Below, piece by piece: positions 17,794 through 27,451 of a DNA stretch of 64,000 nt (position 1 is its first letter; every line of letters starts with the position of its first letter). A program made the position numbers and the translations under genes. This DNA is from Pseudomonadota bacterium (GTDB lineage Bacteria; Pseudomonadota; Gammaproteobacteria; Pseudomonadales; Pseudohongiellaceae): contig JAQCKF010000009.1 of NCBI GenBank assembly GCA_027592275.1, positions 53,469 to 117,468 of the forward strand. The letters run 5' to 3'. Under the pieces are notes generated by a model, which saw nothing but the letters and a program-made list of their open reading frames with translations, was not told where the DNA came from and did no database searches.

Positions 17794-18097
17794 TTCGCTC
17801 TCTTTCTATACATGCCAATCTCTGTAAGTCTTTGTAGGTAAAGGATTTAAGGCGACTATACCGGAATTGCCTAATTAAACAGAGCAACAATTCTCACTCT
17901 GAGTTGATTGCCATGATTCTGCCATATTTAATCACTACATGGCCTTTTTCCGCGCCTTCGGGAGCTATAACTGTTCTGTTTAATAGAATCATTGGCGCCA
18001 ACTTGGCTAGAGCCGCTGGAAGTTCCAAAACCACGTACATAGAACCTTAGACTTCATTAACCCAAACTTTGTTCCACCTAAACACAGGATTATCGAA
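17794..18097. other. Divergent promoter region between the regulator and OmpA-like genes
   Basis: No gene is visible in these 304 bp. A direct repeat TGTAAGT (17823-17829) and TGTAGGT (17833-17839) has the 10 bp period expected of OmpR-family operators and lies just upstream of the regulator gene. No convincing promoter hexamers or terminator were identified. Confidence 0.35.
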
Positions 18098-18871
18098 ATG
18101 ATTAAGCAAATCTCTCTCGCTCTCGTATTCACAGTAGCTTCAGCCACCGCCGCTGGTGATTCGCACCGTGCTGATTATCAGAACCCTCAATCGAAGGAAG
18201 AAAACGTTGGAGCAATTAGCGGCGCTATTCTCGGCGGCCTCGCTGGTGGCCCCCCGGGCTTCATTGTTGGCGCCGCTTTTGGCGCTTTGTTCGGCGAAGG
18301 ATGGCACGCCAAGTCAGAGGTCGGCGAACTTCAAGCAAACCTCTATGAAAATCAGTTGCGTTTAGCCGCGCTGCGGGAGGAAAGTCAGGCTATGCAAGCC
18401 AGACATCAGCTGGCCGAACAGCGTCTCGAGGAAAATTCACTCAACCGCGCTCGAACTTATCCTGCCAATATTCAATTGCCAACCGCGGCCTGCTGCGACA
18501 ATACGGTACTCTCTCTGAATTTCCGCAGTGGCTCCAGCGTTATAGAAACGCACTACGAAGAACAGCTAGCAAGCCTAATCAAGATCGCTGAACAGATGCC
18601 AACTGCCAGTGTCGAGATTACCGGCTATGCAGATAGAAACGGTAACCCCGAATTGAATCTTCAACTTTCGCGAGAACGCTCCAATTCGGTGAAACTATTT
18701 TTCAATAGCGCAGGCATTCAAAACTCTTCCATTAAGACGATCGCCCACGGCGAATCAAAGCCACTTCATTCCACACAGAATTTTGAATCTGATTTCTTCG
18801 ACCGCCGCGTCATCGTTCGTCTTCGCGATAACAGCGCTTCAATGCTTACACAAAACCCGGATGGCGAGTGA
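18098..18871 (+). CDS. OmpA-like envelope protein, PdsO-like
   Basis: A 257 aa exported protein. Signal peptide (1-20), then a glycine-zipper stretch (about 40-70, GAISGAILGGLAGGPPGF) that may insert into membrane, a helical region (75-115), and a C-terminal OmpA-type peptidoglycan-binding domain (about 145-250). The latter includes LNFRSGSSVIE, ITGYADRNGNPELNLQLSRE and the end RRVIVRL. This architecture and the divergent kinase/regulator pair match the sortase-associated OmpA-like protein PdsO as I recall it. AGGA lies 8 nt before ATG 18098. Regulation by the adjacent two-component system is inference. Confidence 0.7.
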   Translation: MIKQISLALVFTVASATAAGDSHRADYQNPQSKEENVGAISGAILGGLAGGPPGFIVGAAFGALFGEGWHAKSEVGELQANLYENQLRLAALREESQAMQARHQLAEQRLEENSLNRARTYPANIQLPTAACCDNTVLSLNFRSGSSVIETHYEEQLASLIKIAEQMPTASVEITGYADRNGNPELNLQLSRERSNSVKLFFNSAGIQNSSIKTIAHGESKPLHSTQNFESDFFDRRVIVRLRDNSASMLTQNPDGE

Positions 18872-18926
18872 GCCACTTATACAAATAATTAATGATCGTA
18901 TTAGATAGTAATTCGGAGTTATGAAA

Positions 18927-19586
18927 ATGAATGACCTTAGACTGGTAATTGGAAACAAAAATTATTCTTCTTGGTCCATGTGTCCCTGGCTCTTGCTTAA
19001 GATGTTTGACGTGGATTTCGAAGAGGTTCAAATTGCCCTTTATCAGGACAATACAGCAGAAAAGCTTGGTCCCTATTCACCCTCGTTAAAAGTACCGGTT
19101 CTCTTACATCGGGAGATTACGGTCTGGGATTCTCTAGCTATCTGCGAATATATTTCGGAGCAATTTATAAATGGCTCTGCCTGGCCTGCTAGCCCGAAAC
19201 GGCGTGCGAGTGCTAGGTCCGCTAGCGCCGAGCTTCATTCTGAATTCCCGCATCTAAAAAAGGAATGGCCGCTGAATTGTAAGGCCTCCTATAAGCTCAA
19301 GCCATCACCCAAACTTCTAGATGAGATCGCGAGAATTGACGCGATTTGGAGCTGTTGCCGCCACAAGTTTGGCGAAAACGGTAACTATCTATATGGACGC
19401 TTCTCAATTGCAGACTGCATGTATGCACCTATCGCTGCCTGTTTCGATATCTACGGAGCAGACCTCAGCCATGACGCCCACACCTATATGCAGACACTGT
19501 TAGATAACCCTTTCGTTCAGAAATGGCTAGCTCTAGGGCGCACAGAGCAGGAGCCTATGATAATTGCCTACGCTAGTAGCGCCTAG
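18927..19586 (+). CDS. Glutathione S-transferase family protein
   Basis: A 219 aa GST. The N-terminal thioredoxin fold has NKNYSSWSMCPWLLLK, with the serine cluster that activates glutathione in this YfcF-like group, and PVLLHREITVWDSLAICEYI, which binds the glutamyl moiety. The C-terminal helical domain has YLYGRFSIADCMYAPIA with the conserved Asp. An upstream ATG at 18921 is possible, but GGAG at 18915-18918 is better spaced for ATG 18927. Physiological substrate unknown. It is followed by a strong terminator. Confidence 0.85.
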   Translation: MNDLRLVIGNKNYSSWSMCPWLLLKMFDVDFEEVQIALYQDNTAEKLGPYSPSLKVPVLLHREITVWDSLAICEYISEQFINGSAWPASPKRRASARSASAELHSEFPHLKKEWPLNCKASYKLKPSPKLLDEIARIDAIWSCCRHKFGENGNYLYGRFSIADCMYAPIAACFDIYGADLSHDAHTYMQTLLDNPFVQKWLALGRTEQEPMIIAYASSA

Positions 19587-19617
19587 ACTACGGTAACTCC
19601 ATTCTGAATCATCTGGT

Positions 19618-19641
19618 GGGGCTCTTCGGAGCCCCTTTTTT
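19618..19641 (+). terminator. Rho-independent terminator after the GST gene
   Basis: Stem GGGGCTC (19618-19624) and GAGCCCC (19629-19635) around loop TTCG, followed by six T (19636-19641). It is a classic stable tetraloop terminator 32 bp after the GST stop codon. Confidence 0.95.
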
Positions 19642-19738
19642 ATCCGTCTCTACGAAAAAATTGCATTACAAGTATCTAATAATGGCGGCATTACTGTCGA
19701 TAAAGAAATGTAAGCCGTTTAAACTTTTAGGAAACCCC

Positions 19739-20278
19739 TTGGCAGCCACTGACGTTATTCAGTTTTGGTTTGAAGACATCGAACCGAAGCAGCGATTCAT
19801 CAAAGATCTTGAATTTGATGAATTACTTCGGGTCAAGTTTGGTGATGTGCATCATCTTGCTTCTCAGGGCCTTCTCTATGCATGGCGCGAACATCCCCTA
19901 GACGCGCTAGCCGAAATCATAGTATTGGATCAGTTTTCTCGGAATATATTTCGCGACACTGAGCAAGCATTCGCGACGGATACCCTCGCATTGGTACTAG
20001 CACAGGAAGCAATTCGGAAGAAATTCGACAAGGAATTAGACAATAGTAAGAAATCGTTCTTCTATATGCCTTTCATGCATAGCGAGTCGAAAGAGATACA
20101 CGACATTGCACTGTTCTTGTTCGATCAACCCGGCCTAGAAGACAGTTTTAACTTTGAAGTGAAGCACAAGGCGATAATCGATCGTTTCGGTCGCTATCCA
20201 CATCGCAATGAATTACTAGGTAGAAAATCGACAGACGAAGAGCTGGAGTTTCTTTCCCAGCCCGGCTCGTCATTCTGA
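19739..20278 (+). CDS. DUF924 family protein
   Basis: A soluble protein of about 179 aa with the DUF924 pattern: DVIQFWFED at the start, LAEIIVLDQFSRNIFRDT, and the block FFYMPFMHSESKEIHD with HRNELLGRKSTDEELEFL at the C-terminus. The fold is TPR-like helical; its function is unknown. The open frame extends back to 19616 through the GST terminator, so that start cannot be right. TTG 19739 has AGGA six bases upstream and begins just before the conserved domain; ATG 19682 is the alternative but lacks a ribosome-binding site. It converges on the DAHP synthase gene with an 11 bp gap. Confidence 0.85.
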   Translation: MAATDVIQFWFEDIEPKQRFIKDLEFDELLRVKFGDVHHLASQGLLYAWREHPLDALAEIIVLDQFSRNIFRDTEQAFATDTLALVLAQEAIRKKFDKELDNSKKSFFYMPFMHSESKEIHDIALFLFDQPGLEDSFNFEVKHKAIIDRFGRYPHRNELLGRKSTDEELEFLSQPGSSF

Positions 20279-20289
20279 TATTCAACTAG

Positions 20290-21354
20290 CTATCTAGTAG
20301 GCAATACGTCTTTCAATTTCTCTGCCATTCCCAGAATCGCCTGTTCAGTCGTCTGCCAATCCATACATGCATCCGTTACTGAAACCCCATACTTCAACTC
20401 ACTCAGATCTTTCGGAATAGATTGATTGCCATGATTGATATTGCTTTCAAGCATGACCCCGATGATCGACTTATTGCCTTCAAGAATTTGATGGCTAATA
20501 TCTTTTAATACTAGAGGCTGCACGTCTGGATCTTTGCTCGAGTTCGCGTGACTGCAATCGATCATCACATTGCTGCTCACGCCTCCATCAAGTAGTGCTT
20601 TCTCACACTGCGCAACGTGTACCGTATCGTAGTTCGGGCCTTTGGCGCCGCCACGCAACACAACATGTGCATAAGGATTGCCTTTAGTAGTTACAACTGA
20701 CACCTGGCCTTCAGAATTTATACCGAGAAAACGATGTGGACTAGATACAGACTGCATCGCATTGACTGCTACAGTTAATCCGCCGTCAGTGCCATTCTTG
20801 AAGCCTACCGCGGAAGATAGTCCCGATGACATTTCACGGTGCGTCTGTGATTCTGTGGTGCGCGCACCAATCGCAGACCAGGCAATTATATCTTGCATGT
20901 ACTGCGGAGAAATTGGATCTAGAGCCTCAGTAGAAGTTGGCAGTCCTAGCTCGACAATATCGAGTAGTAACTTCCTGCCTTTGCGCAGCCCATCTTCGAT
21001 CTTGAACGAGTCATCGAGATAAGGATCGTTGATCAGCCCTTTCCAGCCAATTGATGTTCGAGGCTTCTCGAAATAGACTCGCATGACTATATAGAGTGTG
21101 TCCTGTACTTTTTCAGCCAGCTCCTTCAGTCGCTTCGCATAATCCATAGCGGCTTCAGTGTCATGGATCGAGCAGGGACCAACAACAATAAACAAGCGCG
21201 GGTCGGTGCGATCCAAAATTGAGAAGATGGTGTTACGTGCTAGCTGCACCGATTCCAAAGCCGTGCCTTCTAGAGGCAACTCAGATTTTAATTGCCCTGG
21301 AGTAATTAGGGCTTCGTTGGAATCGATATTTAAGTTGTCAGTGATTACCGACAT
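20290..21354 (-). CDS. aroF: 3-deoxy-7-phosphoheptulonate synthase, class I (AroF/AroH type)
   Basis: A 354 aa DAHP synthase, which condenses PEP and erythrose 4-phosphate in the first step of the shikimate pathway. It shows VVGPCSIHD, VMRVYFEKPRTSIGWKGLIN, IGARTTESQTHREMSSGLS and SHANSSKD. The metal-binding Cys is in GPCSIHD. The segments TSTEALDPISPQY and FLGINSEGQV are closer to E. coli AroF and AroH than to AroG, so the feedback amino acid is probably tyrosine or tryptophan, which is inference. The symbol is therefore provisional. The gene stands alone on the minus strand. Confidence 0.9.
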   Translation of the reverse strand: MSVITDNLNIDSNEALITPGQLKSELPLEGTALESVQLARNTIFSILDRTDPRLFIVVGPCSIHDTEAAMDYAKRLKELAEKVQDTLYIVMRVYFEKPRTSIGWKGLINDPYLDDSFKIEDGLRKGRKLLLDIVELGLPTSTEALDPISPQYMQDIIAWSAIGARTTESQTHREMSSGLSSAVGFKNGTDGGLTVAVNAMQSVSSPHRFLGINSEGQVSVVTTKGNPYAHVVLRGGAKGPNYDTVHVAQCEKALLDGGVSSNVMIDCSHANSSKDPDVQPLVLKDISHQILEGNKSIIGVMLESNINHGNQSIPKDLSELKYGVSVTDACMDWQTTEQAILGMAEKLKDVLPTR

Positions 21355-21464
21355 AGGGTTTCTCGTTTACTAAAAAAAAGGGTCGGCAATGATAACAAAT
21401 ATCAGTAAGCTAACAACCGCTAAATAGCTAAAAACCAAGCAGATTATTGCTAGAGAGGAAGATT

Positions 21465-22604
21465 GTGCACATAAGTCAAATTTTTGATGCAGGCAATATT
21501 GAGGTCGTAAGCTGCGCTGACGCCGGCGACATCCAGCTGAAAATTCGAGCAGATACTAATTCGGAATTTTACCAATGGTTCTATTTCCGGATCAGTGGCG
21601 TAAAAGCTACGCCCTGTACGATGCATATTCTAAACGCCGGTGGTGCCGCCTATCCCCCCGGCTTCGAGAACTATCGTGTCTGTTATTCTTATGATCGCCA
21701 AAATTGGTTACGTCATCCAACCTCGCTTGAGAATGGTAAGATGACCATCGAATTTCAGCCTGAATACGATTCGGTCTACTTCGCCTATTTCGCTCCCTAC
21801 TCAATGGAACGCCACGCCGACCTAGTCGCCAAAAGCCTGCTGTCATCTCGTTGTTCGCATCAACTAGTTGGCAAGACACTGGATGGTCAGGATATAGACT
21901 TACTAAAATTCTCATCGAATGAGTCTGCACACCCAAAGAAGAACTGTTGGATTATCGCGAGACAACACCCCGGCGAGTCCATGGCCGAATGGTGGATGGA
22001 AGGCTGTATCGAACGCCTTCTTGATGAGTCCAATCCAGCTAGCAGCAAACTCCTGAGTCAGTGCGATGTGTATCTGGTTCCAAACATGAATCCAGATGGA
22101 AGCAGGCGCGGCCATCTGCGCACCAATGCCGCAGGCAGGAACTTGAACCGGGAATGGGCGAATCCAGACATCGATGCTAGTCCGGAAGTCTATTTAGTAA
22201 AGCACGCGATCAACGAGATTGGCGCGGACTTCATGCTCGATATCCATGGCGACGAATCCTTGCCCTACTGTTTTATCGCTGGCACCGAGGGTCTTGCAGA
22301 CTGGGACTCCAGCAAGCAGGCACGATTGGATTTCTATAAAAATAAGCTAGCTGTTTTGAACCCAGACTTTCAAACAAAAAGAGGTTATCCGCCGAAGACT
22401 CCGGGCACGGCGAATCTAACCATGAGCACCACGCAAATTGCGGAAACACATGGCTGCCTTGCCATGACCTTAGAAATGCCCTTCAAGGATACAACTGCTA
22501 CGCCGGATGAGACTTATGGATGGTCGGGTGAACGCAGCAAGAAGCTTGCGCATTCCTGTTTAGACGCACTGTCTAGTTATCTGGATTCTGGGCTCTCAAA
22601 CTAA
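21465..22604 (+). CDS. M14 family zinc carboxypeptidase, cytosolic type
   Basis: A 379 aa metallocarboxypeptidase with no signal peptide. An N-terminal beta domain (about 1-120, with SEFYQWFYFRISG and ENYRVCYSYDRQNW) precedes the catalytic domain, the arrangement of the cytosolic carboxypeptidase (AGBL-like) subgroup. Zinc ligands are His/Glu in RQHPGESMAEWW and His in LDIHGDES; the catalytic Glu is probably in LEMPF. Eukaryotic relatives remove C-terminal glutamates, but bacterial substrates are unknown. GAGGAA six bases before GTG 21465 selects that start over TTG 21447. It is divergent from aroF. Confidence 0.88.
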   Translation: MHISQIFDAGNIEVVSCADAGDIQLKIRADTNSEFYQWFYFRISGVKATPCTMHILNAGGAAYPPGFENYRVCYSYDRQNWLRHPTSLENGKMTIEFQPEYDSVYFAYFAPYSMERHADLVAKSLLSSRCSHQLVGKTLDGQDIDLLKFSSNESAHPKKNCWIIARQHPGESMAEWWMEGCIERLLDESNPASSKLLSQCDVYLVPNMNPDGSRRGHLRTNAAGRNLNREWANPDIDASPEVYLVKHAINEIGADFMLDIHGDESLPYCFIAGTEGLADWDSSKQARLDFYKNKLAVLNPDFQTKRGYPPKTPGTANLTMSTTQIAETHGCLAMTLEMPFKDTTATPDETYGWSGERSKKLAHSCLDALSSYLDSGLSN

Positions 22605-22966
22605 CTTAAAAAGAGGCCAGTTCGGATCGATGCGATCTCCGTCGGAGAAGGAGTTATCTCGCGCATTGGCCCTTTTAGATTAGCTCGACTACCTTCTATT
22701 TATGGCTTTCTTGAATTGGGGAAATGATTCCCACTGCAGCATGAATTTGGTAGTTTCAGCTGTAACTCTAAGCGGTAAATTAACGTCTAATGGTTTCATA
22801 AGGTCAACTGTCGCAAATGCAGGGGTTTAATTTGTCACTTTTGGTTACAAAAGTGTAGAATGCCGTCTACTTTCAAGACCGCCATTCGGAACCCTGTTTA
22901 GCAAGTGTTTATCGAGCTCTTCAGGCATTTGAACATCACTATTTAGTACTTAGAAGGTCATAGATT
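22605..22966. other. 362 bp intergenic region before tolC
   Basis: No gene is visible. Just after the carboxypeptidase stop are two short perfect hairpins, GATCG-ATG-CGATC and TCTCC-GTC-GGAGA, without a T-run. The rest presumably holds the tolC promoter, but I cannot name its elements. Confidence 0.4.
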
Positions 22967-24358
22967 ATGGGAAAGCCAGCGAAGTATATTGGAATTCTAG
23001 TATTGAGCTGCATGACCAGCTCACTCAGCTACGGCGACGATCTGCTGTCTATACTGCAGTTAGCTCTGAAAAATGATCCCACGCTGCGGCAGGCCGAAGC
23101 CAGCTATCGTGAGAATCGTGAAAGCATGATTCAGAGCCGCTCTACACTGCTGCCCTCTATCGGTGCCGGTGGAGCTACCACTCGCCTAACAAGTGGCCCG
23201 ACCGACTCAATCTATACCAATGTCACCAACCCCGTTACGGGTGAAACAGCCCTGGCTCGTGTGGCTAACGACCACAGTTTCAGGCCGGGCATTAACAACC
23301 ACGGTTGGGGAATGAACCTCACACAGAGCGTCTTGAATCTGGCTAACTGGTACAGTTTCCAGAGCGCAAAGGCGCGGGATAAGGCTGGTGCGGTAAATTT
23401 AGCTGCCCAAGAGCAAGACCTGATAATGCGTGTCGCCACTGCCTATTTTGACGTGCTACGCGCTGTCGACATGCTAGACACCAATGTGCAGGAAGAGGAA
23501 GCCGCTCTGCGCTCGCTGGAGCAAACTAGGCAACGTGAAGAGGTTGGCCTGGTTGCCATTACCGACGTCTTCGACAGCCAAGCAGCCTATGATCTGGCGC
23601 GAAACACTACGTTTCTGCAGCAAGATCTACTGCAAGCTCGCTATGAAGCACTAGAAGCCATTACAGGTCAGGCGCACCCTTCTATCGATGTCTTGCGCGA
23701 AGACTTTCCCATAGTGCAGGTCGATGGCAGCCTAGATGAGTGGGAGAACGAGGCGGAGAACAGCAGCCTCTTTATCGCGGCCGCTGAATACAACCTAGAA
23801 GCCTCGCGCAAGAACTTGAAGGCGAGAAAATCGGATCGTCTACCTACCATCGATTTTTCTGGTGGCTGGAACCACAACGTGACTGCTCCAATCGTTAGTC
23901 AGGGAATTCAAATTGGCGGCGGTGCCTTCGATCGCACCTCCCTATCGCTGAACCTAACTATTCCAATTTACTCTGGCGGCGCATTTCACTCCAGAAGACG
24001 GGCCGCAGAGTACAATGTGATCTCCGCCCAGGAATCTCTAAATCTCACAGAGCGTCAGCTTACTCAGAATATCCGCAATGCTTATCGCCGCGTAAACACA
24101 GATGTTCTAGTTATCGGACAGCGACAGCAGTCGATTACTTCCGCGCAGAGTGCGCTGGATGCAACGGAGCTCGGTGCCGAAGTTGGCACACGTAACATCG
24201 TTGAAGTTTTACGCGCAAGAGAAAACCTCTATCGCGCACTGCGCCAGTATGCCGACGCTCGCTATAATTATGTTCTAGACACTTTAATCCTAAGGCAGGT
24301 TGCTGGAATATTGACGCCACAGGACATTATCGATCTGAACGAGTGGCTGCAGCTGTAA
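22967..24358 (+). CDS. tolC: TolC family outer-membrane channel protein
   Basis: A 463 aa outer-membrane efflux and type I secretion channel. Signal peptide 1-23 (cut near LSYG). Two OEP repeats follow: the first begins LLSILQLALKNDPTLRQAEA, the second around 265 (SLFIAAAEYNLEASRKNLKARKSDRLP), each with the alpha-helical barrel and beta strands (SLNLTIPIYSGGAF). The C-terminal half has GAEVGTRNIVEVLRARENLY, typical of TolC. It should form a trimer reaching into the periplasm to meet inner-membrane transporters, none of which is encoded nearby. In E. coli tolC lies next to nudF; here it has moved about 9 kb away. Confidence 0.93.
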   Translation: MGKPAKYIGILVLSCMTSSLSYGDDLLSILQLALKNDPTLRQAEASYRENRESMIQSRSTLLPSIGAGGATTRLTSGPTDSIYTNVTNPVTGETALARVANDHSFRPGINNHGWGMNLTQSVLNLANWYSFQSAKARDKAGAVNLAAQEQDLIMRVATAYFDVLRAVDMLDTNVQEEEAALRSLEQTRQREEVGLVAITDVFDSQAAYDLARNTTFLQQDLLQARYEALEAITGQAHPSIDVLREDFPIVQVDGSLDEWENEAENSSLFIAAAEYNLEASRKNLKARKSDRLPTIDFSGGWNHNVTAPIVSQGIQIGGGAFDRTSLSLNLTIPIYSGGAFHSRRRAAEYNVISAQESLNLTERQLTQNIRNAYRRVNTDVLVIGQRQQSITSAQSALDATELGAEVGTRNIVEVLRARENLYRALRQYADARYNYVLDTLILRQVAGILTPQDIIDLNEWLQL

Positions 24359-24523
24359 GGTAGTCTTCTCGAGTACCAGCTGACGAAGGCAGTGTTTATT
24401 TAGCTAAATGCTGTCCTACTTTGGTCTGTCAGACCCAATTTCCTAGCTCCCCCACCTCTGTCCGATATCACTTGGGCTAGGCAATCAGTTAGAATAGATT
24501 GCCAGTTCATTGAGGTGAATGTT

Positions 24524-25663
24524 TTGCAAAGCAAACTACCCAAAATCGGAACCACCATCTTCACAGTCATGTCAAAGATGGCGCAAGACTATGGTGCTAT
24601 AAATCTTTCCCAGGGCTTTCCAGATTTCGATTGTCCCCAGCGACTGCGAGAATTGGTCGTCCAACACCTGAACGACCGCAAGAATCAGTACCCACCAATG
24701 GCTGGTATTCCCTCACTACGGCAGCAAATTACTAACAAGGTAAAGGACTACTACGGCTGCGATGTCGACCCGGAAACGCAAGTGACAGTTACCTCTGGCG
24801 CCACCGAAGCATTATTCGATGCGGTTCAAGCTGTCGTAGCAGCAGGCGATGAGGTTATCGTTTTCGATCCCGCTTACGATTCTTACGAGCCGGCCGTGCT
24901 TCTGGCGGGCGGTAAGACGATTCATGTTCCACTTACGCTTCCTGACTACGGCATAGACTGGGACCGCTTAGAACAAGTTATAAACCTTAATACCCGGCTC
25001 ATCATTATCAATTCACCCCACAATCCTTGCGGTAGTATATTGCACAAGGCTGACTACGATAAACTCGCCGCGCTCATTCGAGACTATGACATTTTGATTC
25101 TCTCCGATGAAGTCTATGAACACATGGTCTTTGATGGAGTAAAGCACGAGAGCGTATTGCGGCATGAGGAATTGCGCGCGAAAAGCTTTGCCGTTTTTTC
25201 CTTTGGAAAAACCTATCACGCTACCGGCTGGAAGCTTGCCTACTGTGTCGCGCCAGAAGCACTAACGACAGAATTTCGTAAGATTCACCAATACGTTACT
25301 TTTACTACTTCCAGCTTTGTTCAGTATGCTATCGCAGACTTTATGGCGGAGTGCCCTGAGCATACGCGCGAGCTACCAGATTTCTATGAACAGAAGAGAG
25401 ACTCGTTCTGCAAGCTGATTACGCCATCTAGATTGAAATTTACCCCCTCCAAGGGCACCTACTTTCAACTAGTGGACTATAGTGCAATAAGCGATAAGAG
25501 TGATGTGGAATTTGCAAACTATCTAACTCAAGAGATAGGTGTGGCCGCCATCCCATTAGCTCCGTTTTATGAATCGCCACCTGCAACAAAAACTATTCGT
25601 TTCTGCTTTTGCAAAGACGATAGCACCTTGCAACAGGCTGCTAAAATTCTCTGCGAACTCTGA
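24524..25663 (+). CDS. ybdL: PLP-dependent methionine aminotransferase, YbdL type
   Basis: A 379 aa fold-type I aminotransferase that transaminates methionine, histidine or aromatic amino acids in characterised homologues. It shows SKLPKIGTTIF, AINLSQGFPDF, VTSGATEALF, INSPHNPCGS, ILSDEVYEHM and the PLP lysine in FSFGKTYHATGWK. The close match along the whole E. coli YbdL sequence supports the name. GAGGTGA (24512-24518) is well placed for TTG 24524; GTG 24515 lies inside that ribosome-binding site, so TTG is preferred. It is followed 14 bp later by queG and is probably co-transcribed. Confidence 0.9.
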   Translation: MQSKLPKIGTTIFTVMSKMAQDYGAINLSQGFPDFDCPQRLRELVVQHLNDRKNQYPPMAGIPSLRQQITNKVKDYYGCDVDPETQVTVTSGATEALFDAVQAVVAAGDEVIVFDPAYDSYEPAVLLAGGKTIHVPLTLPDYGIDWDRLEQVINLNTRLIIINSPHNPCGSILHKADYDKLAALIRDYDILILSDEVYEHMVFDGVKHESVLRHEELRAKSFAVFSFGKTYHATGWKLAYCVAPEALTTEFRKIHQYVTFTTSSFVQYAIADFMAECPEHTRELPDFYEQKRDSFCKLITPSRLKFTPSKGTYFQLVDYSAISDKSDVEFANYLTQEIGVAAIPLAPFYESPPATKTIRFCFCKDDSTLQQAAKILCEL

Positions 25664-25677
25664 GTAAGAGCTTTTAA

Positions 25678-26730
25678 ATGACCGATATCGATTTCAAAAA
25701 ACTTGCCGCTGACATTAAAAACTGGGGCGTCAAGCTTGGCTTTCAAGAAGTAAGAATTACAGATATCGACCTGAGTAAGTACGAGCACCACTTAGAAGAT
25801 TGGATAGAAAGAAACTATCACGGCGCCATGTCCTATATGGCGGAGAATCACGAAAAGCGCTGCCATCCTGAACAACTAGTTCCCGGTACCATCCGCGTTG
25901 TCTGCGTGCGCATGGATTATGCAGTAGATTCGGAAGATTCTCTCGACTCCATGAAGAACACTGGTAAAGCCTATGTTTCACGTTATGCGAGGGGCCGCGA
26001 CTATCACAAGTTGATTCGCAAGCGACTGCAGAAGTTCGCTCGAAGAATTCAAGACGTTGCGGGGCCATTTGGCTATCGCACCTTCGTAGATAGCGCGCCC
26101 GTGCTTGAACGCGCACTCGCCGAGAAATCTGGAATGGGCTGGATCGGTAAGAACACGATGCTCATCAACAAGCAGGCAGGATCTTGGTTCTTCCTGGGTG
26201 AGCTATTTACTGACCTGCCTCTACCTGTTGATGAGAAAGTGTCCGATCATTGCGGCAGCTGTTCTGCCTGCCTCGATATTTGTCCAACAAACGCCTTCGT
26301 GAAACCCAACCAATTGGACGCCACGCGTTGCATCTCTTACCTAACAATCGAATTACGCACTTCGATTCCAGTAGAGTTTAGAAAACCTATGGGAAACCGC
26401 ATCTATGGCTGTGACGACTGTCAGCTCGTCTGCCCATGGAATAAATTTTCTAAGCCAACAGAGGAGAAAGACTTTACGCCTAGGCATAGCCTAGACGATG
26501 CGCAGCTGGTAGATCTATTTGGCTGGTCCGAACAAGAATTTTTAAAACGAACTGAAGGTTCAGCTATTCGTAGAATCGGCTACGACTGCTGGCTACGAAA
26601 TATTGCGGTCGCTCTCGGGAATACGCCAAGCTCGAAAGAAATTGATCTAGCGCTACGCGCGCGATTGAACAATGTCTCAGATATGGTAAACGAGCATATT
26701 GAATGGGCATTACTGCAACATAAACCTTAG
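25678..26730 (+). CDS. queG: Epoxyqueuosine reductase
   Basis: A 350 aa cobalamin- and iron-sulfur-dependent enzyme that reduces epoxyqueuosine to queuosine in the tRNA wobble base. It shows YARGRDYHKLIRKRLQ, DSAPVLERALAEKSGMGWIG, and two 4Fe-4S ligand sets, CGSCSACLDICPTNAF and CDDCQLVCPWN. A HEAT-like C-terminal segment follows (RRIGYDCWLRNIAVALGN). It is cytoplasmic. The gene is convergent with orn, with 10 bp between the stops. The length is typical. Confidence 0.96.
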   Translation: MTDIDFKKLAADIKNWGVKLGFQEVRITDIDLSKYEHHLEDWIERNYHGAMSYMAENHEKRCHPEQLVPGTIRVVCVRMDYAVDSEDSLDSMKNTGKAYVSRYARGRDYHKLIRKRLQKFARRIQDVAGPFGYRTFVDSAPVLERALAEKSGMGWIGKNTMLINKQAGSWFFLGELFTDLPLPVDEKVSDHCGSCSACLDICPTNAFVKPNQLDATRCISYLTIELRTSIPVEFRKPMGNRIYGCDDCQLVCPWNKFSKPTEEKDFTPRHSLDDAQLVDLFGWSEQEFLKRTEGSAIRRIGYDCWLRNIAVALGNTPSSKEIDLALRARLNNVSDMVNEHIEWALLQHKP

Positions 26731-26740
26731 CGGTTTATCC

Positions 26741-27283
26741 CTAAGCGTCGATAAAATGCTCTCTGTAATATTTTAGCTCGGCAACAGAGTCCCTAATATC
26801 TTCCATTGCCTGATGGGCTCCCTGTTTTACTAAGCCCGTTAAAATTTCTGGTTTCCAACGTCGTACGAGTTCTTTGACAGAACTCACGTCCAAATTTCGA
26901 TAATGGAAATAGTTTTCTAACTCTGGCATGTAGTTCGCCATGAACCTGCGATCCTGACAGATACTATTACCGCACATTGGTGATCCGTTCTTCGGGGAAT
27001 ACTGAGACAGAAATTCTATCGTCTGCCGGGTCGCCTCCTCTTCATCGACGTCACTGTTCTTTACACGCTCTATCAAACCTGAAGCGCCATGATGTTTTTG
27101 ATTCCAATCATCCATAGCATCTAATGCCGCATTGGGTTGCTTAATAGCAAGCACCGGTCCCTCGGCGAGAATGTTGAGATTGGCATCTGTAACCAGGGTT
27201 GCGATTTCAATAATGCGATCTGACTCTGGCTTTAAGCCTGTCATTTCCAGATCTAGCCAAATTAGATTCAAATTATTATTCAT
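26741..27283 (-). CDS. orn: Oligoribonuclease
   Basis: A 180 aa DEDDh 3'-5' exonuclease that degrades di- to pentaribonucleotides, including pGpG from c-di-GMP turnover. It shows [10 protein letters not shown] with the first Asp/Glu pair, [12 protein letters not shown], and [14 protein letters not shown] with the last His and Asp. The frame extends upstream to 27307, but ATG 27283 gives [14 protein letters not shown], matching the family start. It is divergent from rsgA, as in E. coli and Pseudomonas. Confidence 0.96.
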   Translation of the reverse strand: MNNNLNLIWLDLEMTGLKPESDRIIEIATLVTDANLNILAEGPVLAIKQPNAALDAMDDWNQKHHGASGLIERVKNSDVDEEEATRQTIEFLSQYSPKNGSPMCGNSICQDRRFMANYMPELENYFHYRNLDVSSVKELVRRWKPEILTGLVKQGAHQAMEDIRDSVAELKYYREHFIDA

Positions 27284-27451
27284 TCCGATTTCCCGCGAGA
27301 TTTGCAATAGAGGAGTTCGATCATTAAGTCGTGAAGTTTTCTAACGCATGCCGATTGTAGCAAAGCTTCCCGATGTGGAATATGCAATAATCTTATCCAC
27401 TGTTAATTCGGAATTAGTTGCCGACACCATGATGCTAGTAACCGCCTGTCG

